Below are positions 50,413 to 58,587 of a DNA stretch of 64,000 bases, one piece after another. Source of the stretch: an uncultured Clostridia bacterium. Its GTDB lineage: Bacteria > Bacillota > Clostridia > Christensenellales > Aristaeellaceae. The notes below the pieces were generated by a model that had not been told where the DNA came from, did no database searches, and saw only the letters and a program-made list of their open reading frames with translations. The position numbers and the translations under genes were made by a program. The DNA lies in contig CAKTZR010000007.1 in the NCBI GenBank assembly GCA_934636105.1, positions 61,541 to 125,540 on the forward strand. Reading direction: 5' to 3'. How positions within the stretch are numbered: the first letter of the stretch is position 1; each line of letters begins with the position of its first letter.

Positions 50413-50931
50413 TTACTTGTCGATGACACACTCGGCGATCTGTACCCTGCCGTCTGCGCCCGTCTTGAACATGAGAATCACCGCGCCGTCTGCCGCTTGA
50501 TACTTGGCGTAGAAGGGCTGTGTCCACAGCTCCGTAAGGCCGGGGCAGCTTTCAAATGCCTCGCTGCGGTACTCGCCGCCGTTCTTCGGATCGTCCCGGC
50601 ACATTCGGTACAGGTGGATCAGTGTGTTTACCTGCTCTTTTAACACGCGCTGGAGCACCTCGGCGGCGGGCAGCGCTCCCAAATCGGACGGCGGCCTGAC
50701 CGGCTGGAACGCCGCCCAGCTGGTCAGCGGGTACTCCTGCTTCATAAAGGCCAGCATCGCCTCCACTGAACCGCAAGCGTCGCACACATACAAATCCGTC
50801 GCCCGGCTCAGGGCGTTGGTGTGGATCGGTTCCTTCATGGTGTCCGCGCCGCACCTTGGGCACAGCATATGTTCCCCGGCCTGCTGGCGGGCTTTCAAAT
50901 CCAGCAACCGCCTTTCCATGCGCTCAGTCAT
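50413..50931 (-). CDS. Zinc-ribbon protein of unknown function
   Basis: The 172-residue product has a zinc ribbon near residue 25-60 (CPRCGAD ... CDACGS) after a charged helix with the LLDLKARQQ motif copy. The C-terminal half (FMKQEYPLTSWAAFQP, then VNTLIHLYRMCRD) ends in a beta-rich domain (AVILMFKTGADGRVQIAECV). It overlaps the next upstream gene by 8 bases, so they form one operon. Such proteins accompany phage and plasmid early genes; the role is unknown. Confidence 0.75.
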   Translation of the reverse strand: MTERMERRLLDLKARQQAGEHMLCPRCGADTMKEPIHTNALSRATDLYVCDACGSVEAMLAFMKQEYPLTSWAAFQPVRPPSDLGALPAAEVLQRVLKEQVNTLIHLYRMCRDDPKNGGEYRSEAFESCPGLTELWTQPFYAKYQAADGAVILMFKTGADGRVQIAECVIDK

Positions 50932-51778
50932 GTGTCTTCCTCCCTTCAACCACGGCGCAAGCGTCCTCGGTCGCCTCCTGTGCTTCTTCAGCCCGCTCCG
51001 CTCGCGCTTCCCTGTGCTGCCTGCGAATCTCCGCCCAATGCTCCTGATGGCGCTTCGCCTTCTCAGCGTCGGGGAAAGCGCTGCACCCTTTCAGGTTCTT
51101 GAGCAGTGCCTGCCGGGCAGCTTTGAAATCGGAGCCGCCAAATCCCATCCTGAGCAGCCAGCCGCGCATGAAGTATTTTTCAGCTTCCGGCTGCTGGCGC
51201 TGCGGGTATACGCGGTGCGCGGCCTTGGCGAAGGCGACCATCTTGGTCATCAGCAGCATCCAAAGCGTACTGTCCTCCGCCATCGGGAAGTCCATCCGCA
51301 GCTGTCCCTCTTCCAGCTCCAAGCCTTCAAGGTCGCCCAGCGCTTTGAAATCCCGCAGCAGCTCAGCGTAGGCTTCGAGGTCTTCCGGCGTGTATTCCTG
51401 CAGCCGGGTAATGACCGCGTCCTCGATGCGGACGCAGGCTGTGCCGAGGGCTTTGCCCAACAGGTGCTGTTTGCTGTAGAGCATGTAAATCAGGTTTGTG
51501 ATGTTCGCCACTGTCAGGTCTTTTGCCGGTACGCCAATCTGGATGCGCGGCTGTTCCGGTTCAGGCTCCGGCTCCATCCAGCCCTTGGAAATCAGGAACG
51601 CTTTCACATCGGTGGCCTGTTCGTCGGGTACGTCGACATAGCCCTCGCGATCAATGGTGATCGTGCCCACCGTGTAGTTGAACGTGGGCGGGCCAGCGTA
51701 GTTCGGCTCCATGCCGGTATGCTCTGCAATAGCTTTGACCAGCGTGCGCCGGTCGGGTGCGGTCGTGGTGAATTTCAT
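50924..51778 (-). CDS. Unknown element protein sharing a C-terminal motif with the amidoligase
   Basis: The 284-residue protein starts KFTTTAPDRRTLVKAIAEHT, a segment common in Clostridia mobile-element proteins loosely labelled virulence proteins. Residues 203-236 (FMRGWLLRMGFGGSDFKAAR, then a QALLKNL run) match residues 258-290 of the amidoligase (FRCWLLRLGF, then AREHLLKKL). The middle is helical and the last 45 residues are a charged coil. AAAGGAGG precedes ATG 51778, and copy 3 of the 14-bp motif lies 29 bases upstream of that ATG. Function unknown; the shared tail suggests a common partner. Confidence 0.75.
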   Translation of the reverse strand: MKFTTTAPDRRTLVKAIAEHTGMEPNYAGPPTFNYTVGTITIDREGYVDVPDEQATDVKAFLISKGWMEPEPEPEQPRIQIGVPAKDLTVANITNLIYMLYSKQHLLGKALGTACVRIEDAVITRLQEYTPEDLEAYAELLRDFKALGDLEGLELEEGQLRMDFPMAEDSTLWMLLMTKMVAFAKAAHRVYPQRQQPEAEKYFMRGWLLRMGFGGSDFKAARQALLKNLKGCSAFPDAEKAKRHQEHWAEIRRQHREARAERAEEAQEATEDACAVVEGRKTHD

Positions 51779-51856
51779 ATTCACGCCTCCTTTTCTTTCG
51801 GTATGCCATTCATCACTCTGAAGGCGCAAAAAGTCAAGCGGATGCAGGCATATTTA

Positions 51857-52279
51857 TCATTCCGAGGCACAGCTTCCAAATCGGTGCTCGATATAGCATG
51901 GGTGGCAGCAGTAGCGTCGGTGATTGTTTCCGTAGGCCGTGAACACCTTCCCGCAGTTCAGGCAGGTGCTTTCGTAGAGCGCCTCCGGGCTTTGGCGAAT
52001 CGCCTGCGGATTTTCCGACCACCATTTCCGGCAGCACGCGTCCGAGCAAAATTTTCGCTTGCGTCCACGGCTGGGCTGTACCAGCTCCGCGCCGCAGCAC
52101 AGGCAGACCTTCGGAGGTTTGGAAGCCGTCCCGGCGCGTACCCCGGACAGTTGATGCGCGACACAGTAATTTCGAACCGTATCGCGGCTGATTCCCATCT
52201 GTGCCGCAATCGCCCGGTAATCCAGATTCCTGTCTCGCAGCGCCTGAATCTGCTTGCCCTGCCGAAACGTAACAGACAC
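51857..52279 (-). CDS. HTH protein with two zinc-finger segments
   Basis: The 140-residue protein opens with a sigma-4/resolvase-like helix-turn-helix (LDYRAIAAQMGISRDTVRNY) and has two Cys-rich zinc segments (CLCCGAEL ... CSDACCRKWW and CLNCGKVF ... CCHPCYIEH). This arrangement is seen in phage and mobile-element regulators annotated as sigma-like. I choose GTG 52279, 7 bases after AAGGAGGG; the TTG at 52285 is too near. It follows metK by 13 bases and is probably cotranscribed with it. Confidence 0.78.
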   Translation of the reverse strand: MSVTFRQGKQIQALRDRNLDYRAIAAQMGISRDTVRNYCVAHQLSGVRAGTASKPPKVCLCCGAELVQPSRGRKRKFCSDACCRKWWSENPQAIRQSPEALYESTCLNCGKVFTAYGNNHRRYCCHPCYIEHRFGSCASE

Positions 52280-52292
52280 TGCCAACCCTCCT

Positions 52293-53339
52293 TTACTTTT
52301 CCCACGGAAGCCACGGTTTTCCGAAGTGCCCGTAGGCGGATGTTTCCGTGTAGTCGACCGCTTGCAGGTCGAGCGTTGAAATGATACCAGCAGGGGTCAG
52401 GTCGTACTGCCGCCGCGCCATACGAGCCAGCTGTATCTCCGGCACCGATGCAGTACCGAAGCAGTTCACGTTCACGGACACAGGCTCCTTCATCCCAATG
52501 GCATACGCCAGTTGAATCTCACAGCGCCGGGCGTAGCCGTAGCGCACGAAGTCTCGCGCAATCTTCCGCGCCATATAAGCTGCGGAGCGGTCTACCTTGG
52601 TGGGGTCTTTGCCGGAGAACGCGCCGCCGCCATGATGCGCTGTGCCGCCGTATGTGTCGCACATGATTTTGCGCCCGGTGACACCTGTATCGGCAAAGCT
52701 GCCGCCCAGCACGAACCTGCCGGTGGGGTTCACTAGCGCTTTGAAATCTGTGTTCAGGCAGTACGCTGCCGCAGCCTGTTCCATGGCGTTGCGCACAGTC
52801 TCCTCGATCTGCCGGGGATGTGCGTCCGCACGGTGCTGTGTGCTGATGAGGAACGTGTCGATCCGCCCAGCGTCGTAATCGAATGTGACCTGTGCCTTAG
52901 CGTCCGGCAACAGCAGCGGCGAGCGCAGCTCCTGCAGCGCCAGCAGCGCACGGGTCGCCAGCATAAAGGGAAGGGGCATCAGCTCCGGCGTTTCATCCGT
53001 CGCATAGCCGTACATCATCCCCTGATCGCCCGCGCCGCCTTCGTCCACGCCCAGCGCAATATCCCGGCTCTGGTTTGTAATAAAGGCAGCGGTCGCATAG
53101 CTTTCGGCTTCGGGCACACCGATCTTCCTGAGCACCGCATGCGCCAGCGCTTCGGTATCAGGAACGTGCTCCGAGGTAATCTCGCCCGCCAGCACAATGA
53201 TGTTCTCCTTCACCAGACACTCGACGGCCACGCGGCTTTCCGGGTCGTGACGCAGGCAGTCCGTCAGCACAGCGTCCGCGATCTGGTCGCAAATTTTATC
53301 AGGATGCCCACCGGACACCTGCTCGCTTGTAAACAGCAT
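52293..53339 (-). CDS. metK: S-adenosylmethionine synthetase, short phage type
   Basis: The 348-residue enzyme makes S-adenosylmethionine from Met and ATP. It has GHPDKICDQIADA (11-23), VDEGGAGDQGMMYGYA, a GRIDTFLISTQH strand, NPTGRFVLGG, TGRKIMCDTYGG and GGGAFSGKDPTKVDRSAAY. It is about 40 residues shorter than typical chromosomal MetK. Phage copies usually supply methyl donor for a DNA methyltransferase, but none is seen in the window. A copy of the 11-bp motif (52738) encodes DFKA just before NPTGRF. ATG 53339 follows GGGAGGA. Confidence 0.94.
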   Translation of the reverse strand: MLFTSEQVSGGHPDKICDQIADAVLTDCLRHDPESRVAVECLVKENIIVLAGEITSEHVPDTEALAHAVLRKIGVPEAESYATAAFITNQSRDIALGVDEGGAGDQGMMYGYATDETPELMPLPFMLATRALLALQELRSPLLLPDAKAQVTFDYDAGRIDTFLISTQHRADAHPRQIEETVRNAMEQAAAAYCLNTDFKALVNPTGRFVLGGSFADTGVTGRKIMCDTYGGTAHHGGGAFSGKDPTKVDRSAAYMARKIARDFVRYGYARRCEIQLAYAIGMKEPVSVNVNCFGTASVPEIQLARMARRQYDLTPAGIISTLDLQAVDYTETSAYGHFGKPWLPWEK

Positions 53340-53479
53340 CTTCCAATCCTCCCTGTGTATGTAAGCGGACGGGTGAAAGGAGAAAGCCCCGCCCGGCCAA
53401 CAAAAAAGGAGCGGGATGTTTTCCCGCCCCTCGTCTACTGTTGGCATGGTACACTATACCACAGAATTCAGTTCATGTC

Positions 53480-53508
53480 AGTCTACAACCAGTCTACTCT
53501 TAGTCTAC
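53480..53508. repeat. Three AGTCTAC direct repeats at 11-bp spacing
   Basis: AGTCTAC occurs at 53480, 53491 and 53502, one DNA turn apart. The last copy contains the MazF stop codon. They lie just upstream of a possible minus-strand promoter for metK (TATAGT at about 53450), so they may be operator iterons. Confidence 0.6.
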
Positions 53509-53861
53509 CATTTCGGGAAAATCCCCAGCTGAAGCTGCAAAACCTGCGCCACCTTTTCCATCAGGCTATCGTCCAGCACACGCCCCGCATGGCTTAGGAG
53601 CTGCGCCTTGTCTATTGTGGTGACCTGCTCGACCAGCGCAACGCTGGTGTGCTTCAGCCCCGTCACCGCCTGCTTGGGCAGCAGCACATGGGTCGGCATA
53701 TACATGGCCTTGTGTCTTGACGTAATGGGCACCACGGTAATGACGGGTGCATGAACATTGACGGTATCGTTGCTGACCACCAGCACCGGGCGAAGGCCGC
53801 ACTGGCAGCTGCCGGTCGGCGCTCCCAGATCCGCGTAATAAATATCCCCTCTGCAGCACAT
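53505..53861 (-). CDS. MazF/PemK-family endoribonuclease toxin-like protein
   Basis: The 118-residue protein matches the MazF fold: RGDIYYADLG at the start, GLRPVLVVSNDTVN with the catalytic Arg, ITVVPITSRHK with Ser/Thr, and a SVALVEQVTTIDKAQL strand. MazF cuts mRNA at short sites. No MazE-like antitoxin precedes it; the gene before it is the RinA-like regulator, one base away. Such lone copies are common in Clostridia elements. It ends at the only TAG stop among the intact element genes. Confidence 0.92.
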   Translation of the reverse strand: MCCRGDIYYADLGAPTGSCQCGLRPVLVVSNDTVNVHAPVITVVPITSRHKAMYMPTHVLLPKQAVTGLKHTSVALVEQVTTIDKAQLLSHAGRVLDDSLMEKVAQVLQLQLGIFPKW

Positions 53862-53862
53862 A

Positions 53863-54363
53863 TCAGCCCTCCGTTTCCAGCATATACGCCGTCGTTTCCA
53901 GATCGTGACGGGCATAGAGCATATCCAGCTCCAAAATGGCTTTCTTGCGCAGTTTCCCAATATTGGCGCGGCTCATGTGCAGCGCGTCCGCCGTCGCGTC
54001 CCATGTCATGCCGTCCAGCACAAGACAGACCATAACGCTGGACAGCTCGCCGGACAGGGCGCGGATCGCGCTTTCAAAGAAATTCAGCTCGTCCGACACA
54101 CAGCGCAGCCGCCATTCCAGATGCTCGTACCATTCCCGGTTCATCTGGTTCAGCCGTTCGCGGTAGCTCATGGCGATCTGCGCCGTCTTATCCGAAAGGC
54201 TGCTGGTCTGCACGCGCTCGCCGTCCTGCTGGGGCGTGTACATGCTTTCAATGACCTCCTCTGCAGATAGCCCTCGAAAGTGTGCAATCTGGTAGGCCAG
54301 GCACTTCCTGTCCCGCACCATGTCCGGGTACTCCGCAATCAGCTTTTCAATCCTTACGCTCAT
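53863..54363 (-). CDS. RinA/ArpU-like or sigma-like phage regulator
   Basis: The 166-residue protein has an N-terminal helical part (ERLNQMNREWYEHLEWRLRC) and a C-terminal sigma-4-type helix-turn-helix (DGMTWDATADALHMSRANIG then KLRKKAILEL). This is the usual plan of phage late-gene activators (RinA, ArpU), which in prophages precede the packaging genes. The absent virion genes leave it without the expected target. It overlaps the helicase gene by 17 bases. Confidence 0.8.
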   Translation of the reverse strand: MSVRIEKLIAEYPDMVRDRKCLAYQIAHFRGLSAEEVIESMYTPQQDGERVQTSSLSDKTAQIAMSYRERLNQMNREWYEHLEWRLRCVSDELNFFESAIRALSGELSSVMVCLVLDGMTWDATADALHMSRANIGKLRKKAILELDMLYARHDLETTAYMLETEG

Positions 54364-55711
54364 GGGACACCTCCATCTGTGCCTTGACCGCCGCGATCAG
54401 GGCGGCTTGTCCTACGTCCTTTCGTTCCAGCGCCTGCATCACATCCTCGTCGTGTGTGCCAACGGCGACGATGTGGTGAACGACCACAGCGCCCGCGCTC
54501 TGTCCCTGCCGCCAGAGACGGGCATTGAGCTGCTGGAACAGCTCCAGCGACCATGTGAGGCCGTACCAGATCACCGTCGATCCGCCCTCCTGCAGGTTCA
54601 GCCCATGCCCGCCGGATGCGGGATGCAGCAGCCCCATGGAAATGCGCCCGGCGTTCCAGTCAGAGATGTCCCTGCTGGTGTCGATGACGCGGCTTTCCGG
54701 GAAGCGCTTCTGAATCCGGGCAAGGTCATGCTTGAACCAGTACGCCACCAGCACAGGCTTGCCGTTGGCGGCCTCTGCCAAATCTTCCAGCGCGTCCAGC
54801 TTTCGGTCGTGAATGGTGATCGCCCGGCTCTGCGAATCGTACACCGCGCCATTGGCCATCTGCAGGAGCTTTCCGGACAGGGCGGCGGCGTTCGCCGCGT
54901 CAATCTCGCCTTCCTGCAGCTGCAGAATCATTTCCCGTTTCAGGGTATCGTAGAGCTTCTGTTCCTGTGCACTTAAATGTACCTCCACCCGGTTCATGGT
55001 CAGCTCCGGCATTTTCAGGTGATCCGTGGCCTTCATAGAAATGCAGATGTCGCCGATCAGCTCATAGATCTTCTGCTCCGCGCCCTCCCGCAGCTTATAC
55101 GAGTACACGATCTCCCGGTTCCGCTTATCCGGCACAAAGAACCGTTCCCGGTAGTGGGTCAGGAACCGACCGAGGCGCTGCCCCATGTCCAGCAGGTACA
55201 TCTGCGGCCACAGGTCGATCAGGGTATTGGGCGCGGGCGTGCCGGTCAGCCCGATCACCCGGCTGCACAGGGGACGCACCTTCTTGAGCGCCTTGAATCT
55301 CTGTGCCTTAGAGGATTTAAAAGAGGACAGCTCGTCAATCACCAGCGCGTCAAATCGCCATGGGGTGTGCTCCACCAGCCAGCTGACATTTTCCCGGTTG
55401 ATGATATAGATCATGGCTTTCCGGGCAAGAGCCGCCCGGCGCTCCTTTTCGCTGCCCATCACCAGCGAGTAGGTCAGTCCCTTCAGGTGTTCCCACTTGG
55501 CAATCTCTCTCGGCCATGTGTCCTCGGCCACGCGCTTGGGAGCAATCACCAAAACGCAGCCCACATCAAAGCTATCCAGCAGCAGATCCCACAGCGCCGT
55601 CAGCGTAATGACGCTCTTGCCAAGACCCATATCCAAAATCAGACCGCAGTACGGATGAGACAGCACAAATTCCGTCGCATATGCCTGATAATCATGAGCA
55701 CAGTATTTCAT
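54347..55711 (-). CDS. Phage SNF2-type DEAD-box helicase
   Basis: The 454-residue ATPase has the SNF2 helicase motifs: DMGLGKSVITL (I), APKRVAEDTWPREI (Ia), VIDELSSFK (II, DELS variant of DEAH), GLTGTPAPN (III), and the C-terminal LLHPASGGHGLNLQEGG (V) and NARLWRQGQ (VI). It probably translocates on DNA during phage replication. ATG 55711 follows GGAGGG and lies inside the VRR-NUC gene end. Confidence 0.94.
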   Translation of the reverse strand: MKYCAHDYQAYATEFVLSHPYCGLILDMGLGKSVITLTALWDLLLDSFDVGCVLVIAPKRVAEDTWPREIAKWEHLKGLTYSLVMGSEKERRAALARKAMIYIINRENVSWLVEHTPWRFDALVIDELSSFKSSKAQRFKALKKVRPLCSRVIGLTGTPAPNTLIDLWPQMYLLDMGQRLGRFLTHYRERFFVPDKRNREIVYSYKLREGAEQKIYELIGDICISMKATDHLKMPELTMNRVEVHLSAQEQKLYDTLKREMILQLQEGEIDAANAAALSGKLLQMANGAVYDSQSRAITIHDRKLDALEDLAEAANGKPVLVAYWFKHDLARIQKRFPESRVIDTSRDISDWNAGRISMGLLHPASGGHGLNLQEGGSTVIWYGLTWSLELFQQLNARLWRQGQSAGAVVVHHIVAVGTHDEDVMQALERKDVGQAALIAAVKAQMEVSHERKD

Positions 55712-55973
55712 CCAGTATCCCTCCAATCGCTTCCGGTCTATCCAAGCAGTACACCAAAAACCCAAGCCCTTCCAGCTGCCTTTTTCTGTGTACCTGCAGG
55801 GTACGAAGCTGTTTACCGGGCGCTTTACACTCCACAAACCCGACTTTGCCGCCCGGAAGCAGAATCAGGCGGTCAGGCACACCATCCAAACCGGGAGACA
55901 CGAACTTGGGCGCGATACCGCCCATATGCCTGACCGCTGCCACCAGCTTTTGCTCAACCGTTTTCTCTCTCAT
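55692..55973 (-). CDS. VRR-NUC domain nuclease
   Basis: The 93-residue protein is a complete minimal VRR-NUC (PD-D/ExK) nuclease: EQKLVAAVRHMGGIAPKF, GVPDRLILLPGGKVGFVECK with the Asp and Glu-x-Lys catalytic set, and a QLEGLGFLVYCLD end. Phage versions act as junction or structure-specific nucleases beside the SNF2 helicase. GGAG precedes ATG 55973. Confidence 0.94.
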   Translation of the reverse strand: MREKTVEQKLVAAVRHMGGIAPKFVSPGLDGVPDRLILLPGGKVGFVECKAPGKQLRTLQVHRKRQLEGLGFLVYCLDRPEAIGGILDEILCS

Positions 55974-56205
55974 GCGCTTCTCCTTTTTTGGTTGTTTCCG
56001 ATTGCTGTTGCCGATAAGCCCTAAACCTTCTCTCGCGTGTACGCGGGTATATGTGCCTGTGTTTCTACTATTCTTTATCTCTCAACCTTTAAGAAGAATA
56101 TTGGAAACACAGGCAACAAAGCAGGAAACTTGCCTAACGGCGTGGGCTTGGTCTGTTTCTGATCAGGTTGCCAATCCCCGTCATAGGCTACAGCGGCAAC
56201 AAGAA
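55974..56205. other. Noncoding gap with a large hairpin
   Basis: TGCCTGTGTTTC (56054-56065) and GAAACACAGGCA (56104-56115) are perfect inverted partners around a 38-base AT-rich loop with inner ATTCTTT/AAGAAT pairs. A small CGCG-TGTA-CGCG palindrome lies at about 56034-56046. No T-run follows, so it is not a plain terminator; a replication origin or regulatory leader is possible. Confidence 0.6.
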
Positions 56206-58587
56206 TCAGGTAGCCGGTGTTGTCGAATCGGCAACACGAACGTAGGCTTTCTGCACTCCGTAACCGGGAATGCGCATCTTTCCATTGGCATTACCGTCGT
56301 ACTTTTTCCAGCCGCCCAGCTTATACAGAATCCCCTCGATCTCGTAGGAGTCGGCCTTCTTCAGCGCTTCGCGGGCTTTACCAAAACACTCGCACCAGAT
56401 TTCCATGGCGCACACGCGGTCGCGGCGCATTGTGCCCTCCGCAGGCGTTCCGAAATCGCTGCCGCCAAAATAGCTGCGGCGCTGGTACAGGTCATACTTG
56501 TCCCAATCCGCAGGCAGCAGCCGGTCAAGGTAATCCTGCACCACGCCCTCGCGGTCGTCCGACTCCATCGCCTCTCGCTGCTGGGCATAGGCTTCCGCTG
56601 CCACATCGTCCTTGAGGAACAGTTCTTCACCGTTGCGATAGGCATAAACCGCCTCCGCCCAGATCTGGTCAATGTCCTTCATATCCCACGGGTGCAGCTT
56701 GCCGCCGCCCGATACGCGCACAGGCCAGAAGCGCCGGTTGCCCGTGATATCCCGCAGGAAGCCGCCGTCACTGTTGGTTGTGCCCACGATGATACAGAAT
56801 CGCGGATGGCTCTCCACGGACACACCATAGGACTGACGGTACTTATCATCTGTGCGGGTAATGAACGACTTCACCGTCTCCACGTCCATCTTCTTCATGC
56901 CCGCAAGCTCTGAAATCTCCAGCAGCCAATAGCCCTGCAGCTTTTCCGGCGCGGTCTTGTCCTTCATATCCGCGATGGTCAGGCTGTCCGAATACCACTT
57001 CTTGCCCAGCCGGGCAAAGAAGGTGGATTTACCAATGCCCTGCGGGCCGTTCAGCACCAGAATGGAGTCAGACTTCACGCCCGGCTCATAGATGCGAGCC
57101 ACGCCTGCCGTCAGCGTTTTGCGCGTAGCCGCCCGCACATAGAGCGTATCATCCGCACCAAGGTAATCGATGAGCAGCGTATCCAGCCGGGGCATGCCGT
57201 CCCACACAAGGGATTCCAGATAATCTCGCACCGGGTGATACAGCCGCTCCGCAGAGGTGACGGCCAGCAGCGCGTCCTTGAATTTCGTCGGCGACCAGAT
57301 GCCATAGCAGCGCTCGAAGTACAGCTTGGCGCAGGCCAGATCGGTATCGCTCCAGCCGGGCTTTACCTGCTGCCACGGGAGTGTTTCCCGCACATCCAGC
57401 AGATTGCTGAACTGGTTGTACACGATGCCCTGCAGATTCGGGTCATGGCGCAGGATGGCGCTGATGTTGGCCATGGTGTCCTTGATGGTGCCGTTGCGCT
57501 CCAAATCCAGCTGTGCCTGCCAGTTATCGTTCTCTTTGAAATCCTCCTGAGCCTGTGCCACACGATCCTCTGCCAGCATTTTCTTTACGCCCTCGTCCTG
57601 CACCGCAAAGTCGCACATAGCCTTATAGGACGGCAGCTTACTGGGCGCTGTGTCGGCTGAAGCCTTATCGTCAAGATCACGGAACTTGTGAATGCGCACC
57701 AGATCAAAGGCGTTGAGCAGCTGTCCGCAGGCCGGGTCGGTGGCATGGTGGCTGTAAGCGAACTTGCCGTCGTAGAGCACCACGCCCGCCGAGGAATCCG
57801 CAGGCACATAGTCATAGCGGCCTGCCATAGCGCTGGGCTGGTACACGTCGGACAGGAAGGTATCAATGGCTTCTTCAATCGAGTACGTCCGGCAGAAAGC
57901 GCCCACGATGCCGGGCTTTTCCAGCGGATCGGCTTGCTGCTTGCGCTGGCGGTCGATGAGTGTGCTCTCACGGGACGAAGTTGGAAGAAGACTCACATCC
58001 TGCCAGCCGGGATGTACGGAAAGAAAAGCGTCCGGGTTGAGCCATGCGCCGTCGAAGCGCTCGAACACGTACTCGCCGTTGCTGGGCGTGGTGGGCCAGT
58101 ACATCAGCTGGTGCGCCCGGTACGAGCAGCTGTCTACGCAGTCGATGCCCCATTCCTTAGCCAGCAGACGGGTCAGCGCCAGATATTCCTCCGGGGACAC
58201 GTCCCGCGTCAGCGGCGTGATGATGCGATACCTCGGCGCTTCCGGCATGTGGCTGTGGGTGGAATACAGGCAGGAGGCGCACTGGTTCAGCATCCGATAG
58301 CGTTCCAGAAAATCCGGATCGGCGCTGTCGATGTCGTGGGTCAGCATGGAGCGGCATTCCACATTGGCCGCTTTTCGCCGTCCCTGCTTGAGCCATCCGC
58401 CGACCATGCCGCCCTTGTCCTTGGCTCGGTCGCGCTCGGCCTTGGACAGCTTCGGGTATTCCTCCACCGTTTCCGGGGTGCGAATCGTGTTCTTCAGCCG
58501 CTCGCACAGTGCGTCAAAGGTGATGGTTTTATTCGACCAGACCTTGGCAAAGCAGCTGCTGCCGTAGGCGATCTTCAGTTCTCGCAT
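56206..58587 (-). CDS. VapE-like phage primase/helicase
   Basis: The 793-residue protein joins an N-terminal primase-polymerase-like domain (MLTHDIDSADPD, an acidic DxD-type pair, then YRIITPLTRDVSPEEY and SCSYRAHQLMYWP) to a virulence-associated-E/D5-like helicase. The helicase part has GPQGIGKSTFFARLG (Walker A), LLEISELAGM (Walker B) and VGTTNSDGGFLRDITGNRRF (sensor). It should start replication of the element. It overlaps the DUF4406 gene by 13 bases. AGGAGG precedes ATG 58587. Confidence 0.92.
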   Translation of the reverse strand: MRELKIAYGSSCFAKVWSNKTITFDALCERLKNTIRTPETVEEYPKLSKAERDRAKDKGGMVGGWLKQGRRKAANVECRSMLTHDIDSADPDFLERYRMLNQCASCLYSTHSHMPEAPRYRIITPLTRDVSPEEYLALTRLLAKEWGIDCVDSCSYRAHQLMYWPTTPSNGEYVFERFDGAWLNPDAFLSVHPGWQDVSLLPTSSRESTLIDRQRKQQADPLEKPGIVGAFCRTYSIEEAIDTFLSDVYQPSAMAGRYDYVPADSSAGVVLYDGKFAYSHHATDPACGQLLNAFDLVRIHKFRDLDDKASADTAPSKLPSYKAMCDFAVQDEGVKKMLAEDRVAQAQEDFKENDNWQAQLDLERNGTIKDTMANISAILRHDPNLQGIVYNQFSNLLDVRETLPWQQVKPGWSDTDLACAKLYFERCYGIWSPTKFKDALLAVTSAERLYHPVRDYLESLVWDGMPRLDTLLIDYLGADDTLYVRAATRKTLTAGVARIYEPGVKSDSILVLNGPQGIGKSTFFARLGKKWYSDSLTIADMKDKTAPEKLQGYWLLEISELAGMKKMDVETVKSFITRTDDKYRQSYGVSVESHPRFCIIVGTTNSDGGFLRDITGNRRFWPVRVSGGGKLHPWDMKDIDQIWAEAVYAYRNGEELFLKDDVAAEAYAQQREAMESDDREGVVQDYLDRLLPADWDKYDLYQRRSYFGGSDFGTPAEGTMRRDRVCAMEIWCECFGKAREALKKADSYEIEGILYKLGGWKKYDGNANGKMRIPGYGVQKAYVRVADSTTPAT

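Larger units (their letters stand above)
48664..52748 (+). repeat. Family of oriented 11-bp motifs, GCTTYSAAATC
   Basis: Exact GCTTTCAAATC or GCTTTGAAATC occurs at 48664, 49254, 49488, 50184, 50260, 50390, 50891, 51120, 51342 and 52738. GCTTCCAAATC occurs at 48924, 49098 and 51872, and one-mismatch copies at 49849 and 50548. All point the same way on the plus strand, both between genes (often just before a ribosome site) and within genes on both strands, where the minus-strand genes read it as DFKA or DLKA. No copy lies in the amidoligase coding region. Confidence 0.85.

Noticed and set aside
55692..56913. A 410-codon plus-strand frame over the helicase, gap and primase region
   Set aside because: It is antisense to three genes with clear phage families and has no start signal.
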